Made by a program: the position numbers and the translations under genes. The notes under the pieces are model-generated. The model did no database searches. It had not been told where the DNA came from and saw only the letters and a program-made list of their open reading frames with translations. From DATLWR01 sp035576205 (GTDB taxonomy: Bacteria > Pseudomonadota > Zetaproteobacteria > Mariprofundales > Mariprofundaceae), in contig DATLWR010000151.1 of the NCBI GenBank assembly GCA_035576205.1, positions 1 through 26,165 of the forward strand: a stretch of 26,165 nt of DNA. Reading direction: 5' to 3'. The first letter of the stretch is position 1; each line of letters begins with the position of its first letter. This document shows positions 8,659 through 16,202 of the stretch, piece after piece.

Positions 8659-9350
8659 AACTGGTCACCATCCACCAGCCTAACTACCTGCCGTGGCCGG
8701 GCTTTTTCCACAAGTGGCTGCTGGCCGATGTCTTCGTTGTGCTCGATACGGTGCAGTACCACAAGAACGAGTGGCAGAACCGCAACCGCATCAAGACGGC
8801 AAGTGGCGCCCAGTGGCTGACCGTGCCGGTCAGCTACCGCTTCCCGCAACGCATCGACGAGGTGGGCATCGCGGGCGGGCCGTGGGCGCGCAAGCAGATC
8901 GCCGCCGTCGAACAGGCCTATGCGAAGGCGCCATATCTCGACGATTACTGGCCTCCCTTGAAAGCGTTGCTCGAGCGGCCCTGGCCGCGGCTGGCCGAAC
9001 TCAATACCGAGGTGATCCGGCTCATGGGTGGCATGCTCGGCTGCACGGCACCGCTGCTGGTCGCCTCCTCGATGCAGATCCGCAGCGACGATCCGACCGG
9101 CCGGCTGATCGATCTCTGCAAGGAGGTGGGCGGCGATGCCTATCTCTCCGGCCGCGAGGGGCGCAACTACCTCGATGCCGACGCGTTTCACGAAGCCGGC
9201 ATCGGATTGTGGTTCCAGGAGGTGCAGCCGCCGCACTATCCGCAGCTGCACGGCGACTTCATCCCTTACCTGTCGGCCCTGGATATGCTGTTGAATGTTG
9301 GGCCGCAAGCCGCCAACATGGTTCGCGCGATGGGGGAGATGAGGCGATGA
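8655..9350 (+). CDS. WbqC-family protein of polysaccharide biosynthesis
   Basis: The 231-residue protein carries the WbqC signature at its start (IHQPNYLPWPGFFHKW, residues 6-21). Further family-like stretches are QNRNRIKT, LTVPV and YLSGREGRNYLD. WbqC-like proteins are common in O-antigen and capsule loci, often beside aminosugar genes, but their exact reaction is poorly defined; a role in acylating or modifying aminosugars is usually suggested. Translation starts at GTG 8655, giving a 4-base GTGA overlap with the PHP gene. An upstream extension of the frame lies inside the PHP gene and lacks the family pattern. It is followed directly by a PIG-L deacetylase and an aminotransferase. Confidence 0.85.
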   Translation: MKLVTIHQPNYLPWPGFFHKWLLADVFVVLDTVQYHKNEWQNRNRIKTASGAQWLTVPVSYRFPQRIDEVGIAGGPWARKQIAAVEQAYAKAPYLDDYWPPLKALLERPWPRLAELNTEVIRLMGGMLGCTAPLLVASSMQIRSDDPTGRLIDLCKEVGGDAYLSGREGRNYLDADAFHEAGIGLWFQEVQPPHYPQLHGDFIPYLSALDMLLNVGPQAANMVRAMGEMRR

Positions 9351-9958
9351 AACGGATCCTGGTACTGGCGGCACACCCGGACGATCTGGAGATCGGCTGC
9401 GGCGGTGCGCTGGCCGTACATGCCGAACGCGGCGACGAGGTGCACGCCTTCATCGCCACCTTTGGCGATGCCGGCGGCGAGGCCATGGTGCGCAAGGCCG
9501 AGCAGGAAAAAGCCGCAGAGATTCTCGGCATCCGCCGGCTGCACTGGGGCGAATTCCACGATACCCATCTGCCGGAAGAGGCGCGGGAGCTGATGACCCG
9601 GCTCGAGGCCGTCGTGCAAGAGGTACAGCCGGACACGGTTTACGTGAACTACCGCGACGACACCCACCAGGATCACCGCGTGCTGGCGCAGGTGGCGCAT
9701 TCGGTGACGCGCTATGTGCCCAACGTGCTGGCCTACGAGACCCCCTCGTCGACGGCGTTCGAGCCGACGTTGTTTATGGATATCCACGATACGCTGTCCA
9801 AGAAGCTGAAGGCGCTGGAGGCGCACGCCTCGCAGGTGGACAAGACGCATGTGCGGCTGAACATCGTCGAGATTGCGCTGGCCACTGTCCATTTCCGCGG
9901 CGTGCAGGGCAAGCTGACCTGTGCCGAAGCCTTCATGCCGGTGCGCCTGCGGTTGTGA
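9347..9958 (+). CDS. PIG-L/LmbE-family zinc deacetylase
   Basis: This is a 203-residue protein with the family's N-terminal zinc motif AAHPDDLEIGCGG (H10, D12, D13) and the second metal and catalytic region THQDHR (H107, D109, H110). Length and motif order are normal. PIG-L enzymes remove N-acyl groups from GlcNAc-type sugars or related metabolites. In this setting the likely substrate is an N-acetylated sugar of the glycan or its precursor. The start ATG forms an ATGA overlap with the WbqC gene, and the stop overlaps the GTG of the next gene. Catalytic residues appear intact. Confidence 0.88.
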   Translation: MKRILVLAAHPDDLEIGCGGALAVHAERGDEVHAFIATFGDAGGEAMVRKAEQEKAAEILGIRRLHWGEFHDTHLPEEARELMTRLEAVVQEVQPDTVYVNYRDDTHQDHRVLAQVAHSVTRYVPNVLAYETPSSTAFEPTLFMDIHDTLSKKLKALEAHASQVDKTHVRLNIVEIALATVHFRGVQGKLTCAEAFMPVRLRL

Positions 9959-10980
9959 TTCCTCACTCCAGGCCCACCTTCGGACCGGCCTGCCGGCGGG
10001 CTGTGCTGGAGGTGCTGGAGTCCGGCCATACGGCCATGGGGGATGCGGCGGCAAGGCTTGAGCATGAGATTGCGGCTCGCCTCGAATGCAAGCATGCGGT
10101 CGCCGTCGATTCCGGTACCAGCGCCATCATGCTGGCACTCAGGGCGCTCAGGCTGGAGTGCCGCATCACCCGTGTCGGCCTGCCGGCCTATTGCTGTTCG
10201 TCGGTTCTGTACGCGGTGCGCGCCGCCGGCATGGAACCGGTGCTGATGGACTGCGCCGCGGATCTGCGGCTCGATGCGGGCAGGGCCATGAAACTTGCCG
10301 GCTTGCTCGATGCCGTCGTGCTGGTGCACCCCTTCGGCATGGTCGAGTCGTTGGCGGCCGAGGCCTGGCCGTGCGTGGTCATTGAGGATATCGCCCAGTC
10401 GGCCGGCGCCGAGTGGCAGGGACGGCCGCTGGGCAGCTTCGGCGATGCGGCGATCGCTTCCTTCCATGCCACCAAACCGTGGGGTGGCGCCTACGGCGGG
10501 GCGGTGGCCTGCAACGAGGCGGATGCCGTCGCCGCCATCAGGGAGATGCGCAATCCGGATCTCGGCGACGGCGACTGGCCGGAGTACGCCGGCCATCACC
10601 AGCTTTCCGACCTGCACGCCGCCCTTGCCCTGCAGCGCATGACCGAGGCCGGCGGCATCTCGCTGCAGCGCCGTCGCTGGGCGACGACCATGGATGGCTG
10701 GTTCGCCGGCAAGGGATCGCAACCGGTCAGGCGTGACGGCAACGATTTTCGCTATATCGTTCGCACCCCCGGCCAGGCCGGAGCGGTGATCCGGGAACTG
10801 CGCCGGCATGGCGTGGGTGCCGCCCGGCCGGTGGCGGGAATCTTTCCCGGCGAGCAGGCGGAAGCATGCCCGGGGGCGCTGGCGGCCTGGCAGGATTGCG
10901 TTTCCCTGCCGCTGCTGGCCGATTTCAGCGAGGAAGAGTTTTTGTTGATGGAACAGGCGGTCAGGGCATGCATGCCGTAA
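9955..10980 (+). CDS. DegT/DnrJ/EryC1-family PLP aminotransferase
   Basis: The 341-residue protein resembles sugar aminotransferases. It opens PHSRPTFGPACRRAVLEVLESG, then has the PLP phosphate-binding VDSGTSAIMLALRAL. The EDIAQSAGA segment holds the cofactor aspartate. The internal-aldimine lysine is K174 in SFHATKPWGGAYGG. It is somewhat shorter than the 360-400 residues common for the family. The predicted reaction is transfer of an amino group from glutamate to a keto-sugar nucleotide. The start is GTG 9955, in a GTGA overlap with the deacetylase. Deacetylase, WbqC and aminotransferase together suggest an amino-sugar with a modified N-substituent. Confidence 0.85.
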   Translation: MIPHSRPTFGPACRRAVLEVLESGHTAMGDAAARLEHEIAARLECKHAVAVDSGTSAIMLALRALRLECRITRVGLPAYCCSSVLYAVRAAGMEPVLMDCAADLRLDAGRAMKLAGLLDAVVLVHPFGMVESLAAEAWPCVVIEDIAQSAGAEWQGRPLGSFGDAAIASFHATKPWGGAYGGAVACNEADAVAAIREMRNPDLGDGDWPEYAGHHQLSDLHAALALQRMTEAGGISLQRRRWATTMDGWFAGKGSQPVRRDGNDFRYIVRTPGQAGAVIRELRRHGVGAARPVAGIFPGEQAEACPGALAAWQDCVSLPLLADFSEEEFLLMEQAVRACMP

Positions 10981-12104
10981 TGGACCATATCTTTGTACGG
11001 TTGCTGGCCTTTGTCGCCGGTATCCTGCTGGCCTTGCCGCTGGAGATGCTGCATGCACCGCTGGCGATCGGCATCAAGCTGGCGGCTGCCGCCGCGCTGC
11101 TCGGCTTTGCCGTCATGCCGCTGGTCATCTGGCTGGCACGCCGGACCGGTGCCATGGACTATCCGGGCGAGCGACGCCAGCACGTCCAGCCGACGCCGCG
11201 CATCGGCGGTCTGGCGCTGGTCTTCGCGATCAACCTGACGCTGTTTCTCAATTTCAACTATTCGCTGGAGCTGAAGGGTGTCTGCATCTCGGCGCTGATC
11301 GTGGCGGTGGTGTCGTTCTGGGACGACCTGCGCGGACTTTCCGCCGCCATCAAGCTCTTTGTGCAGCTGCTGGCGCTCGCCGTACTGTGGTGGCACGGCG
11401 TGCATGTCGAGTTCGCACCGCCGACCTGGTGGGGGTACGGACTGGAATTCATCGTTACCGCCCTGTGGGTGGTCGGCATAACCAATGCCTTCAACTTCCT
11501 CGACGGCATCAACGGCCTGGCCGCCTCGCTGGCTGCTGCGGTGACGGCGCTGATGGCGATCCTGGCCGACACGACCGGCCAGACCTACATGCTGCTGCTG
11601 TGTCTGGCGATGGTTGGCGCGGCATTGGGCTTTCTGCCCGACAATGCCCGCTATTCGAAGCCGCCGCGCACCTTTCTCGGCGATGTCGGCAGCACCTATC
11701 TCGGCTGGATGATGGCCAGCATCGCGGTGATGGGCGACTGGTCGTCGGAAGGGCCACTTAAGGCCTACGCGGCGCCGCTCCTGATCTTTTCGGTGATGAT
11801 CTTCGACATGATTCACACGACGGTGGCTCGCATCGCCCGCGGCGACGTCAGGAGCGTGCGCCAGTGGATCGACTACGTGGGACGCGATCACTTGCACCAC
11901 CGGCTGATGGACCTCGGCTGCTCGCAGCCGCAGGCGGTGTGGGTGGTGGTGGCGATGGCGCTGCTGATCGGTCTCTCCGCGCTGGCGCTGGTGCGGGCCC
12001 AGCATTTGTCGGTCTGGCTGCTGCTTTTGCAGGCGATCATTTTCTACGCCACGCTGAGTTTTCTGATGGTCAAGCGGGGAGGCAAGGCTGCAAGGCAATC
12101 CTGA
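10980..12104 (+). CDS. WecA/MraY-family undecaprenyl-phosphate sugar-1-phosphate transferase
   Basis: The product is a 374-residue polytopic inner-membrane protein of the polyprenyl-phosphate phosphoglycosyl transferase family. Visible signatures are the magnesium-binding DD pair D115/D116 in FWDDLRGL, NAFNFLDGINGLAAS, FLGDVGSTYLGW, and a late HHRLMDLG loop. About ten hydrophobic segments are present. It is predicted to move an N-acetylhexosamine-1-phosphate (often GlcNAc) from UDP onto undecaprenyl phosphate, priming glycan assembly. The acceptor sugar cannot be fixed, so WecA, WbpL and TagO-like roles stay open. ATG 10980 gives a TAATG 1-base overlap; an in-frame ATG at 10968 is an alternative. 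It closes the glycan cluster. Confidence 0.87.
   Translation: MDHIFVRLLAFVAGILLALPLEMLHAPLAIGIKLAAAAALLGFAVMPLVIWLARRTGAMDYPGERRQHVQPTPRIGGLALVFAINLTLFLNFNYSLELKGVCISALIVAVVSFWDDLRGLSAAIKLFVQLLALAVLWWHGVHVEFAPPTWWGYGLEFIVTALWVVGITNAFNFLDGINGLAASLAAAVTALMAILADTTGQTYMLLLCLAMVGAALGFLPDNARYSKPPRTFLGDVGSTYLGWMMASIAVMGDWSSEGPLKAYAAPLLIFSVMIFDMIHTTVARIARGDVRSVRQWIDYVGRDHLHHRLMDLGCSQPQAVWVVVAMALLIGLSALALVRAQHLSVWLLLLQAIIFYATLSFLMVKRGGKAARQS
12076..12082 (+). promoter_or_regulatory. Strong Shine-Dalgarno sequence with no standard start at optimal spacing
   Basis: GGGGAGG lies inside the end of the wecA-like gene. Five bases downstream in the yggS frame is CTG 12088; the first conventional start, TTG 12109, is 26 bases away. 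Either a rare CTG start is used or this motif is incidental. Confidence 0.4.
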
Positions 12105-12108
12105 GGCA

Positions 12109-12738
12109 TTGCTGGCCCGCTGGCGGGAGCTGTGCGATGAACTGGCGCAGCATCGGGTCAGGCTGCTGGCGGTCAGCAAGTACGTGCCGGACGAAGCAGT
12201 CGCCTGCCTGATCGGGGCCGGCCAGCGTCAGTTCGGCGAGTCGCGGCCGCAGTCGCTGCGTGATCGCGCCACGCAATGGCCGGATTGCGACTGGCACATG
12301 ATCGGGCCGCTGCAGGCCAACAAGGCGAAATATATCGGCCGCCATGCCGCCTGCTGGCACAGCGTCGAGGATATCGATACGGCGCGAAAGGTCGCTGCGC
12401 AGGTCGAGGGGCGCCGGTTGCCGGTGCTGATCCAGGTCAATGCGGCCGGCAATCCCGGCCAGCACGGTGTGGCGCCGGATGCGGCCGTGATCGAGGCGCT
12501 GGCCACAGAGCTGGCGGGGCTGCCGCAACTTGAGCTCTGCGGCCTGATGACCATGGGGCCGCCGGAAGGGGACCCGCGGCCGGCGTTCCGGCGGCTTGCC
12601 CGCTTGCGGGAGGAGCTCTTCGGTGGGAGCCTTGCCGAGTTGTGCATGGGGATGAGCGACGATTACCGGGTCGCTGTTGAGGAGGGTGCAACGATGGTGC
12701 GTCTGGGGTCGACCCTGTTCGGTCCCTGGAACCGCTAG
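12109..12738 (+). CDS. yggS: YggS-family PLP homeostasis protein
   Basis: This 209-residue member of the YggS/PROSC (YBL036c) alanine-racemase-like family binds PLP and buffers free cofactor without a known catalytic reaction. The PLP lysine is K24 in LLAVSKYVPDEAV. Other family stretches are QFGESRPQ, WHMIGPLQANKAKYI, QVNAAGNPGQHGV, LCGLMTMGP and LCMGMSDDYRVAVEEG. The final MVRLGSTLFG is the usual phosphate-site ending. It is slightly short at the N-terminus. A TTG start at 12109 is annotated, but CTG 12088 follows a much better ribosome site and would add seven residues. It heads a conserved operon with proC, yggT and DUF167. Confidence 0.9.
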   Translation: MLARWRELCDELAQHRVRLLAVSKYVPDEAVACLIGAGQRQFGESRPQSLRDRATQWPDCDWHMIGPLQANKAKYIGRHAACWHSVEDIDTARKVAAQVEGRRLPVLIQVNAAGNPGQHGVAPDAAVIEALATELAGLPQLELCGLMTMGPPEGDPRPAFRRLARLREELFGGSLAELCMGMSDDYRVAVEEGATMVRLGSTLFGPWNR

Positions 12739-12778
12739 AAGCACGAACCAGTGAAGCACGAAGAAAGGATGTCTCAAC

Positions 12779-13582
12779 ATGCATAATCTCGATATCTCGT
12801 TCATCGGCGGCGGCAACATGGCCGAGGCGATGATCGCCGGCCTGGTGCGCGCCGGTCACAAGCCGCAGCAGATCGGGGTTTCCGAACCCAATGCCGAGCG
12901 GATGAAGTTCCTGACCGACACCTACGGTGTGCACGCCTGCACGAGCAATGCCGATGCGCTGTCGCATGCCGATATCACCGTGCTGGCAGTGAAGCCGCAG
13001 CAGATGCAGCAGGCAGTGAACAACCTCGGCATGCGGGTGAAAAGCGATGCCACGGTGGTCAGTATCGCCGCCGGCCTGACGACCGAGAAGCTGCAGAAAT
13101 TCCTGGGCAGTCATGTGAACCTGGTACGGGCGATGCCGAATACCCCGGCGCTCGTCGGTGCCGGCGTTTCCGTGCTGTTCAGCGATGCAGCCGAGGTGCA
13201 TCGCCAGCGTGCCGAATATGTGCTGGCTGCCTCGGGTGCGGTCTACTGGGTGACGGCCGAGAAGCAGCTGCATGCCGTGACAGCGCTTTCCGGCAGCGGC
13301 CCGGCCTACTTCTTCCTGCTGACCGAGGTGATGCAGGCGGCCGGCGAATCGCTGGGCCTGCCGCAGGAACTCGCCGAACATCTGGCCGAGCAGACAGCGC
13401 TCGGCGCCGGACGCATGCTGGTGGAGAGCGGCCGCACGGCGCAGCAGCTACGCCAGCAGGTGACCAGCCCCGGCGGCACCACGCAGGCCGCACTCGACGT
13501 GATGTATGAGAAGGGGCTGCCCGATGCGGTGCGCAAGGCGATCGCGGCGGCCAGCAAGCGTTCGGTGGAACTGGGCAGCTGA
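12779..13582 (+). CDS. proC: Pyrroline-5-carboxylate reductase
   Basis: This is the last step of proline synthesis: NAD(P)H-dependent reduction of pyrroline-5-carboxylate, in the cytoplasm. The 267-residue protein has the N-terminal dinucleotide-binding loop FIGGGNMAEAMIAGL and the AVKPQQM strand end. It also has VRAMPNTPALVGAG and the substrate-binding C-terminal signature ALSGSGPAYFFLL through SPGGTTQAAL. Length matches the family. ATG 12779 has AAAGGA nine bases upstream. The stop overlaps the yggT ATG by one base. An ATG at 12769 is out of frame. Confidence 0.97.
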   Translation: MHNLDISFIGGGNMAEAMIAGLVRAGHKPQQIGVSEPNAERMKFLTDTYGVHACTSNADALSHADITVLAVKPQQMQQAVNNLGMRVKSDATVVSIAAGLTTEKLQKFLGSHVNLVRAMPNTPALVGAGVSVLFSDAAEVHRQRAEYVLAASGAVYWVTAEKQLHAVTALSGSGPAYFFLLTEVMQAAGESLGLPQELAEHLAEQTALGAGRMLVESGRTAQQLRQQVTSPGGTTQAALDVMYEKGLPDAVRKAIAAASKRSVELGS

Positions 13583-13887
13583 TGTTCATCGTCGGCTATT
13601 TCCTGCAGGCGCTGGCCGGCGTGCTGCACGTGCTGTTCGTCACCGCCATGATCGTCGTGATCGCCCGGGCGGTGCTCTCCTGGGTGTCGCCCGATCCCTA
13701 CAATCCGCTGGTGCGCATCATCAACCAGCTCTCCGAACCGGTGCTGTACCCGATTCGTCGCCGGGTGCCGTATCTCGGCGGCATCGATTTTTCGCCGATG
13801 ATCGTGCTGCTGGCTATCGTCTTTCTCGACGATTTCATCGTGCCGAGCCTGCAGCGCCTGGCGTTCCAGATTCTGAGCGGCAGCTGA
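13582..13887 (+). CDS. yggT: YggT-family inner-membrane protein
   Basis: The 101-residue protein has two hydrophobic stretches (about residues 10-34 and 68-88) and the YggT core SWVSPDPYNPLVRIINQLSE and PIRRRVPYLGGIDFSP. YggT proteins are integral membrane proteins of uncertain function, linked by genetics to osmotic and potassium homeostasis and to cell-division or membrane organisation in various bacteria. It is a half-length, single-repeat version; some orthologues hold two repeats. It overlaps proC and the DUF167 gene by one base at each end, in the usual order yggS-proC-yggT-DUF167. Confidence 0.92.
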   Translation: MFIVGYFLQALAGVLHVLFVTAMIVVIARAVLSWVSPDPYNPLVRIINQLSEPVLYPIRRRVPYLGGIDFSPMIVLLAIVFLDDFIVPSLQRLAFQILSGS

Positions 13888-14213
13888 TGGCGGAGGGCGA
13901 TCCGCTCGTCGCCGTCAGCGACGGCAAGGATGGTATCTACATTGCCGTGCATGCCCAGCCGGGTGCCCGAAAGCCTCAGCTGCGCGGCCTGCACGGCGAA
14001 GCGCTCAAGATCGCCATCAGCGAAGCGGCACAGGAGGGCAAGGCGAACAAAGCGATTCTCGGCGCCATCGCCGAGGGGCTGGGAGTGGCCAAAAGCGACG
14101 TGGAACTCGCCTCCGGCCAGACCTCGCGCCAGAAACGGGTGCTGGTCCGCGGCGATGCGGCGACCCTGAAAAAATCCCTGCAGCAGTGGTTCGATCGCAG
14201 CACAGTGGGCTGA
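13887..14213 (+). CDS. DUF167 (YggU/UPF0235) family protein
   Basis: The product is a 108-residue small cytoplasmic protein of the YggU-like DUF167 fold. Recognisable family stretches are VHAQPGARKPQL, ALKIAISEAAQEGKANKAIL and VELASGQTSRQKRVLV. No biochemical activity is established for the family. The ATG at 13887 was chosen because it overlaps the yggT stop by one base; the frame is open further upstream but runs antiphase to yggT. It is the last gene of the operon, and the DNA turns AT-rich directly after its stop. Confidence 0.9.
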   Translation: MAEGDPLVAVSDGKDGIYIAVHAQPGARKPQLRGLHGEALKIAISEAAQEGKANKAILGAIAEGLGVAKSDVELASGQTSRQKRVLVRGDAATLKKSLQQWFDRSTVG

Positions 14214-14285
14214 GTTCTTAAGCCGGCCAAGGTTCTCATTCTTCCAAATCGAAATTCGTTATCCCGAATGGCTGCTTTCGGCCAA

Positions 14286-14312
14286 TTGTAGTCATTCAAT
14301 TTCGTCTAAAAT
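14286..14312 (+). promoter_or_regulatory. Possible sigma70-type promoter for the ankyrin gene
   Basis: TTGTAG (14286-14291) and TAAAAT (14307-14312) are separated by 15 bases, a short spacer. They sit in an AT-rich intergenic stretch 33 bases ahead of the ankyrin gene start. The -10 is good and the -35 is poor. Confidence 0.3.
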
Positions 14313-14345
14313 ATGGATTAACTTAACTGGTAGTGGGGACTCATA

Positions 14346-15113
14346 ATGCGAATAATATGGTTGGTGTTCAGTGCAGCTGTTGTTTGCGGAGCTATTCCTG
14401 CTGAAGCGGCGGATAATCGATCAACAAAGCAACTCATCTATGATGATTGTATGCCCGTCCATGCATATCAGTACAAAATTAAGCATCAAAATGAAAATCC
14501 AGACGAAGAAGGAGTAATGATATATGCGCATTTGGTTTGCAAAGTAATCAGCAGCTCATGCGAACAAGACCAGAGTCAATGTAAGAAAATCATTGCTTCT
14601 TATGATCATGACCGGGGTGAATCTGGCCCATCGGAATTGTACAAGGCCGCGGGAAAGGGAGATTCACAGCTAGTTAAAAAACTGTTGAAGATTGGCTTTG
14701 ATCCAAACGCCCCACTGGGCGGGCCTGGTTGGTCGCCTTTGATGGCTGCCGCAGCCGAGAACCATAAAATGGCGGTTACAGCCTTGATCAACGGCGGCGC
14801 TGACGTGAATGCTAGAAACAAGCTTGGGCGGACAGCCCTCATGTTTGCCTCAAATAATGGATTCGCGTCGATTGTGAAGGAGTTATTGAAGGCTGGTGCT
14901 GACCCCAATCTTGTACCGGATGACGATCAAGGGATGCCGGCTTTATTGGCAGCTGCATCTGGCGGTCACGCGAAGGTTGTGGAAATTCTGATGACAAACG
15001 GGGCTGATGGAAGCGCTACGGACAAACAAGGCCGGACTGCATTCTCGTTAGCGAATAATGCAGGTCATAAGGAAGTCTTGAAGATTCTTGAAAAACATGG
15101 GGTTAGCAAATAA
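14346..15113 (+). CDS. Secreted ankyrin-repeat protein
   Basis: This 255-residue protein has a Sec signal peptide (about residues 1-22, hydrophobic core then AEA-A). Next comes a cysteine-containing segment of about 70 residues (four cysteines after the signal) and then four to five ankyrin repeats. The repeats show TALMFASNNGFASIVKELLK, GADPN, GADVNARNKLGRTAL and GHAKVVEILMTNGAD. It is probably a periplasmic protein-binding or interaction module; no enzyme domain is seen. GGGGA lies six bases before the ATG. Its base composition is clearly lower in GC than all neighbours (sampled 60-base blocks 30-50% GC), with no mobile-element genes nearby, which suggests acquisition by transfer. Partner and role are unknown. 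Confidence 0.85.
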   Translation: MRIIWLVFSAAVVCGAIPAEAADNRSTKQLIYDDCMPVHAYQYKIKHQNENPDEEGVMIYAHLVCKVISSSCEQDQSQCKKIIASYDHDRGESGPSELYKAAGKGDSQLVKKLLKIGFDPNAPLGGPGWSPLMAAAAENHKMAVTALINGGADVNARNKLGRTALMFASNNGFASIVKELLKAGADPNLVPDDDQGMPALLAAASGGHAKVVEILMTNGADGSATDKQGRTAFSLANNAGHKEVLKILEKHGVSK

Positions 15114-15170
15114 GACCGCAATTGAAGTTAAAAGTTTGGCTTATCTAATTACCTAGAGCAGTTAATTAAT

Positions 15171-15194
15171 GTCCGCTTTTGGCTGGAAACGGAC
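15171..15194. terminator. Weak hairpin between convergent genes
   Basis: GTCCG (15171-15175) pairs with CGGAC (15190-15194), extendable by TTT/AAA with one bulged C. It lies between the ankyrin gene and the convergent cNMP-binding gene. No clear T-tract follows on either strand, so terminator function is uncertain. Confidence 0.25.
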
Positions 15195-15230
15195 GTTCGG
15201 CAGACGGGCGGCACGAGGCCGGCCTGATGA

Positions 15231-16115
15231 TCAGGCGAGATTTTCCTTCAGGCGCTTCACCGTCTGCTCGGAGCGCTTGTTGATGTAGTTCTCCAGGATC
15301 GTATAGACCTGCGGATAGTGCTGCTGGAGTGTATTCATGGTGTCCTTGTTCAGCACCAGCAGGTCGACGTCGCTGGAGGAGACGGCGGAATAGGCCAGCG
15401 CCGTGCCGTTCTTCTGCACCACTTCGCCGATCAGGTCGTTGTCGCGGCGGATCTCCAGCAACACCTCGGCCTTCGAGCGGTTCAGGTAGCGGACCTCGAC
15501 CTCGCCGGAGAGGATCAGGTAGATGCCGGTCGGCTGGTCGCCCTGGGTGAAGATGCGCGAGCCGCGCTCCATGAACTGCATCGGGATATCCTTGCCGACG
15601 GCCTGGCATGTCTCCTGCGGCAGCCCCTGGAAGACGGGATGGCTGAAAAAGAAGCTGCTCAGCATGCGGCGGGTCAGCAGGTCGTTCAGGCGCTTGCGGA
15701 AACCGGCGTCGACCTCCAGCACCTGGTGGATGGCCGAGATGTCGACGCGGATGATGCGGCTCGGCTCGGCGGTGAATACCGAGGCGTAGCGGGATTTCTT
15801 GCGCAGCACGCCGAACTCGCCATAGACGTTGCCCGGCCCCATCTGGCTGAGGATCTTCTGCTTGTCGGCCACGCGCTTGGCGATGGTCAGCTTGCCGGAA
15901 TCGATGAAATAGAGGCCGTGCGGCGTATCGCCCTCGTGCAGCAGCTCCACACCCTTGGAGACATACATGACGCGGCTGGCCTCGTTGAGGATGCGCAGAT
16001 GCACCGGCGACATGCCCTCGAGCACCGAGAAGTGCTGCGGGTCCAGGGCGGCCGCCTTGCCGCTCGGCGGGTTAACGCCGGATAAATCGAGAAAATCGCT
16101 GCTTGGTCCGCTCAT
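15231..16115 (-). CDS. Tandem cyclic-nucleotide-binding domain protein
   Basis: The 294-residue protein has two CNB (cNMP-binding) domains, about residues 29-150 and 158-275, and no helix-turn-helix, kinase or channel domain. Domain 1 holds a near-complete phosphate-binding cassette, with G99-E100 and R109-Y110-A111. Domain 2 keeps G230-E231, but the expected arginine position reads GTALAYSAV, so it may not bind nucleotide. Residues 1-28 are polar. It is likely a cytoplasmic cAMP or cGMP sensor acting through protein contacts; this is inference. GGTGGA lies upstream of the ATG. It is transcribed toward the ankyrin gene and away from the M24 gene, behind its own promoter-like sequence. A class III cyclase gene lies about 6 kb away. 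Confidence 0.85.
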   Translation of the reverse strand: MSGPSSDFLDLSGVNPPSGKAAALDPQHFSVLEGMSPVHLRILNEASRVMYVSKGVELLHEGDTPHGLYFIDSGKLTIAKRVADKQKILSQMGPGNVYGEFGVLRKKSRYASVFTAEPSRIIRVDISAIHQVLEVDAGFRKRLNDLLTRRMLSSFFFSHPVFQGLPQETCQAVGKDIPMQFMERGSRIFTQGDQPTGIYLILSGEVEVRYLNRSKAEVLLEIRRDNDLIGEVVQKNGTALAYSAVSSSDVDLLVLNKDTMNTLQQHYPQVYTILENYINKRSEQTVKRLKENLA

Positions 16116-16148
16116 ACTCCGATTCCACCGTAAGCGAGGTTTTGAGTC

Positions 16149-16177
16149 AGAATAGACTACTTATTCCGATATGTTAA
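16149..16177 (-). promoter_or_regulatory. Sigma70-type promoter for the cNMP-binding gene
   Basis: On the minus strand, TTAACA (16177-16172) and TATTCT (16154-16149) are separated by 17 bases. The predicted transcript start near 16142 leaves a leader of about 27 bases before the ATG at 16115. The match is moderate at both boxes. Confidence 0.45.
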
Positions 16178-16202
16178 GTGGTTTCTTTTAACTAGTGATT
16201 TA

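Noticed and set aside
12738..12762. Tandem GAAGCACGAA repeat, 15-base period, between yggS and proC
   Set aside because: Only two copies in a 40-base spacer, with no dyad or known site; too little to interpret.
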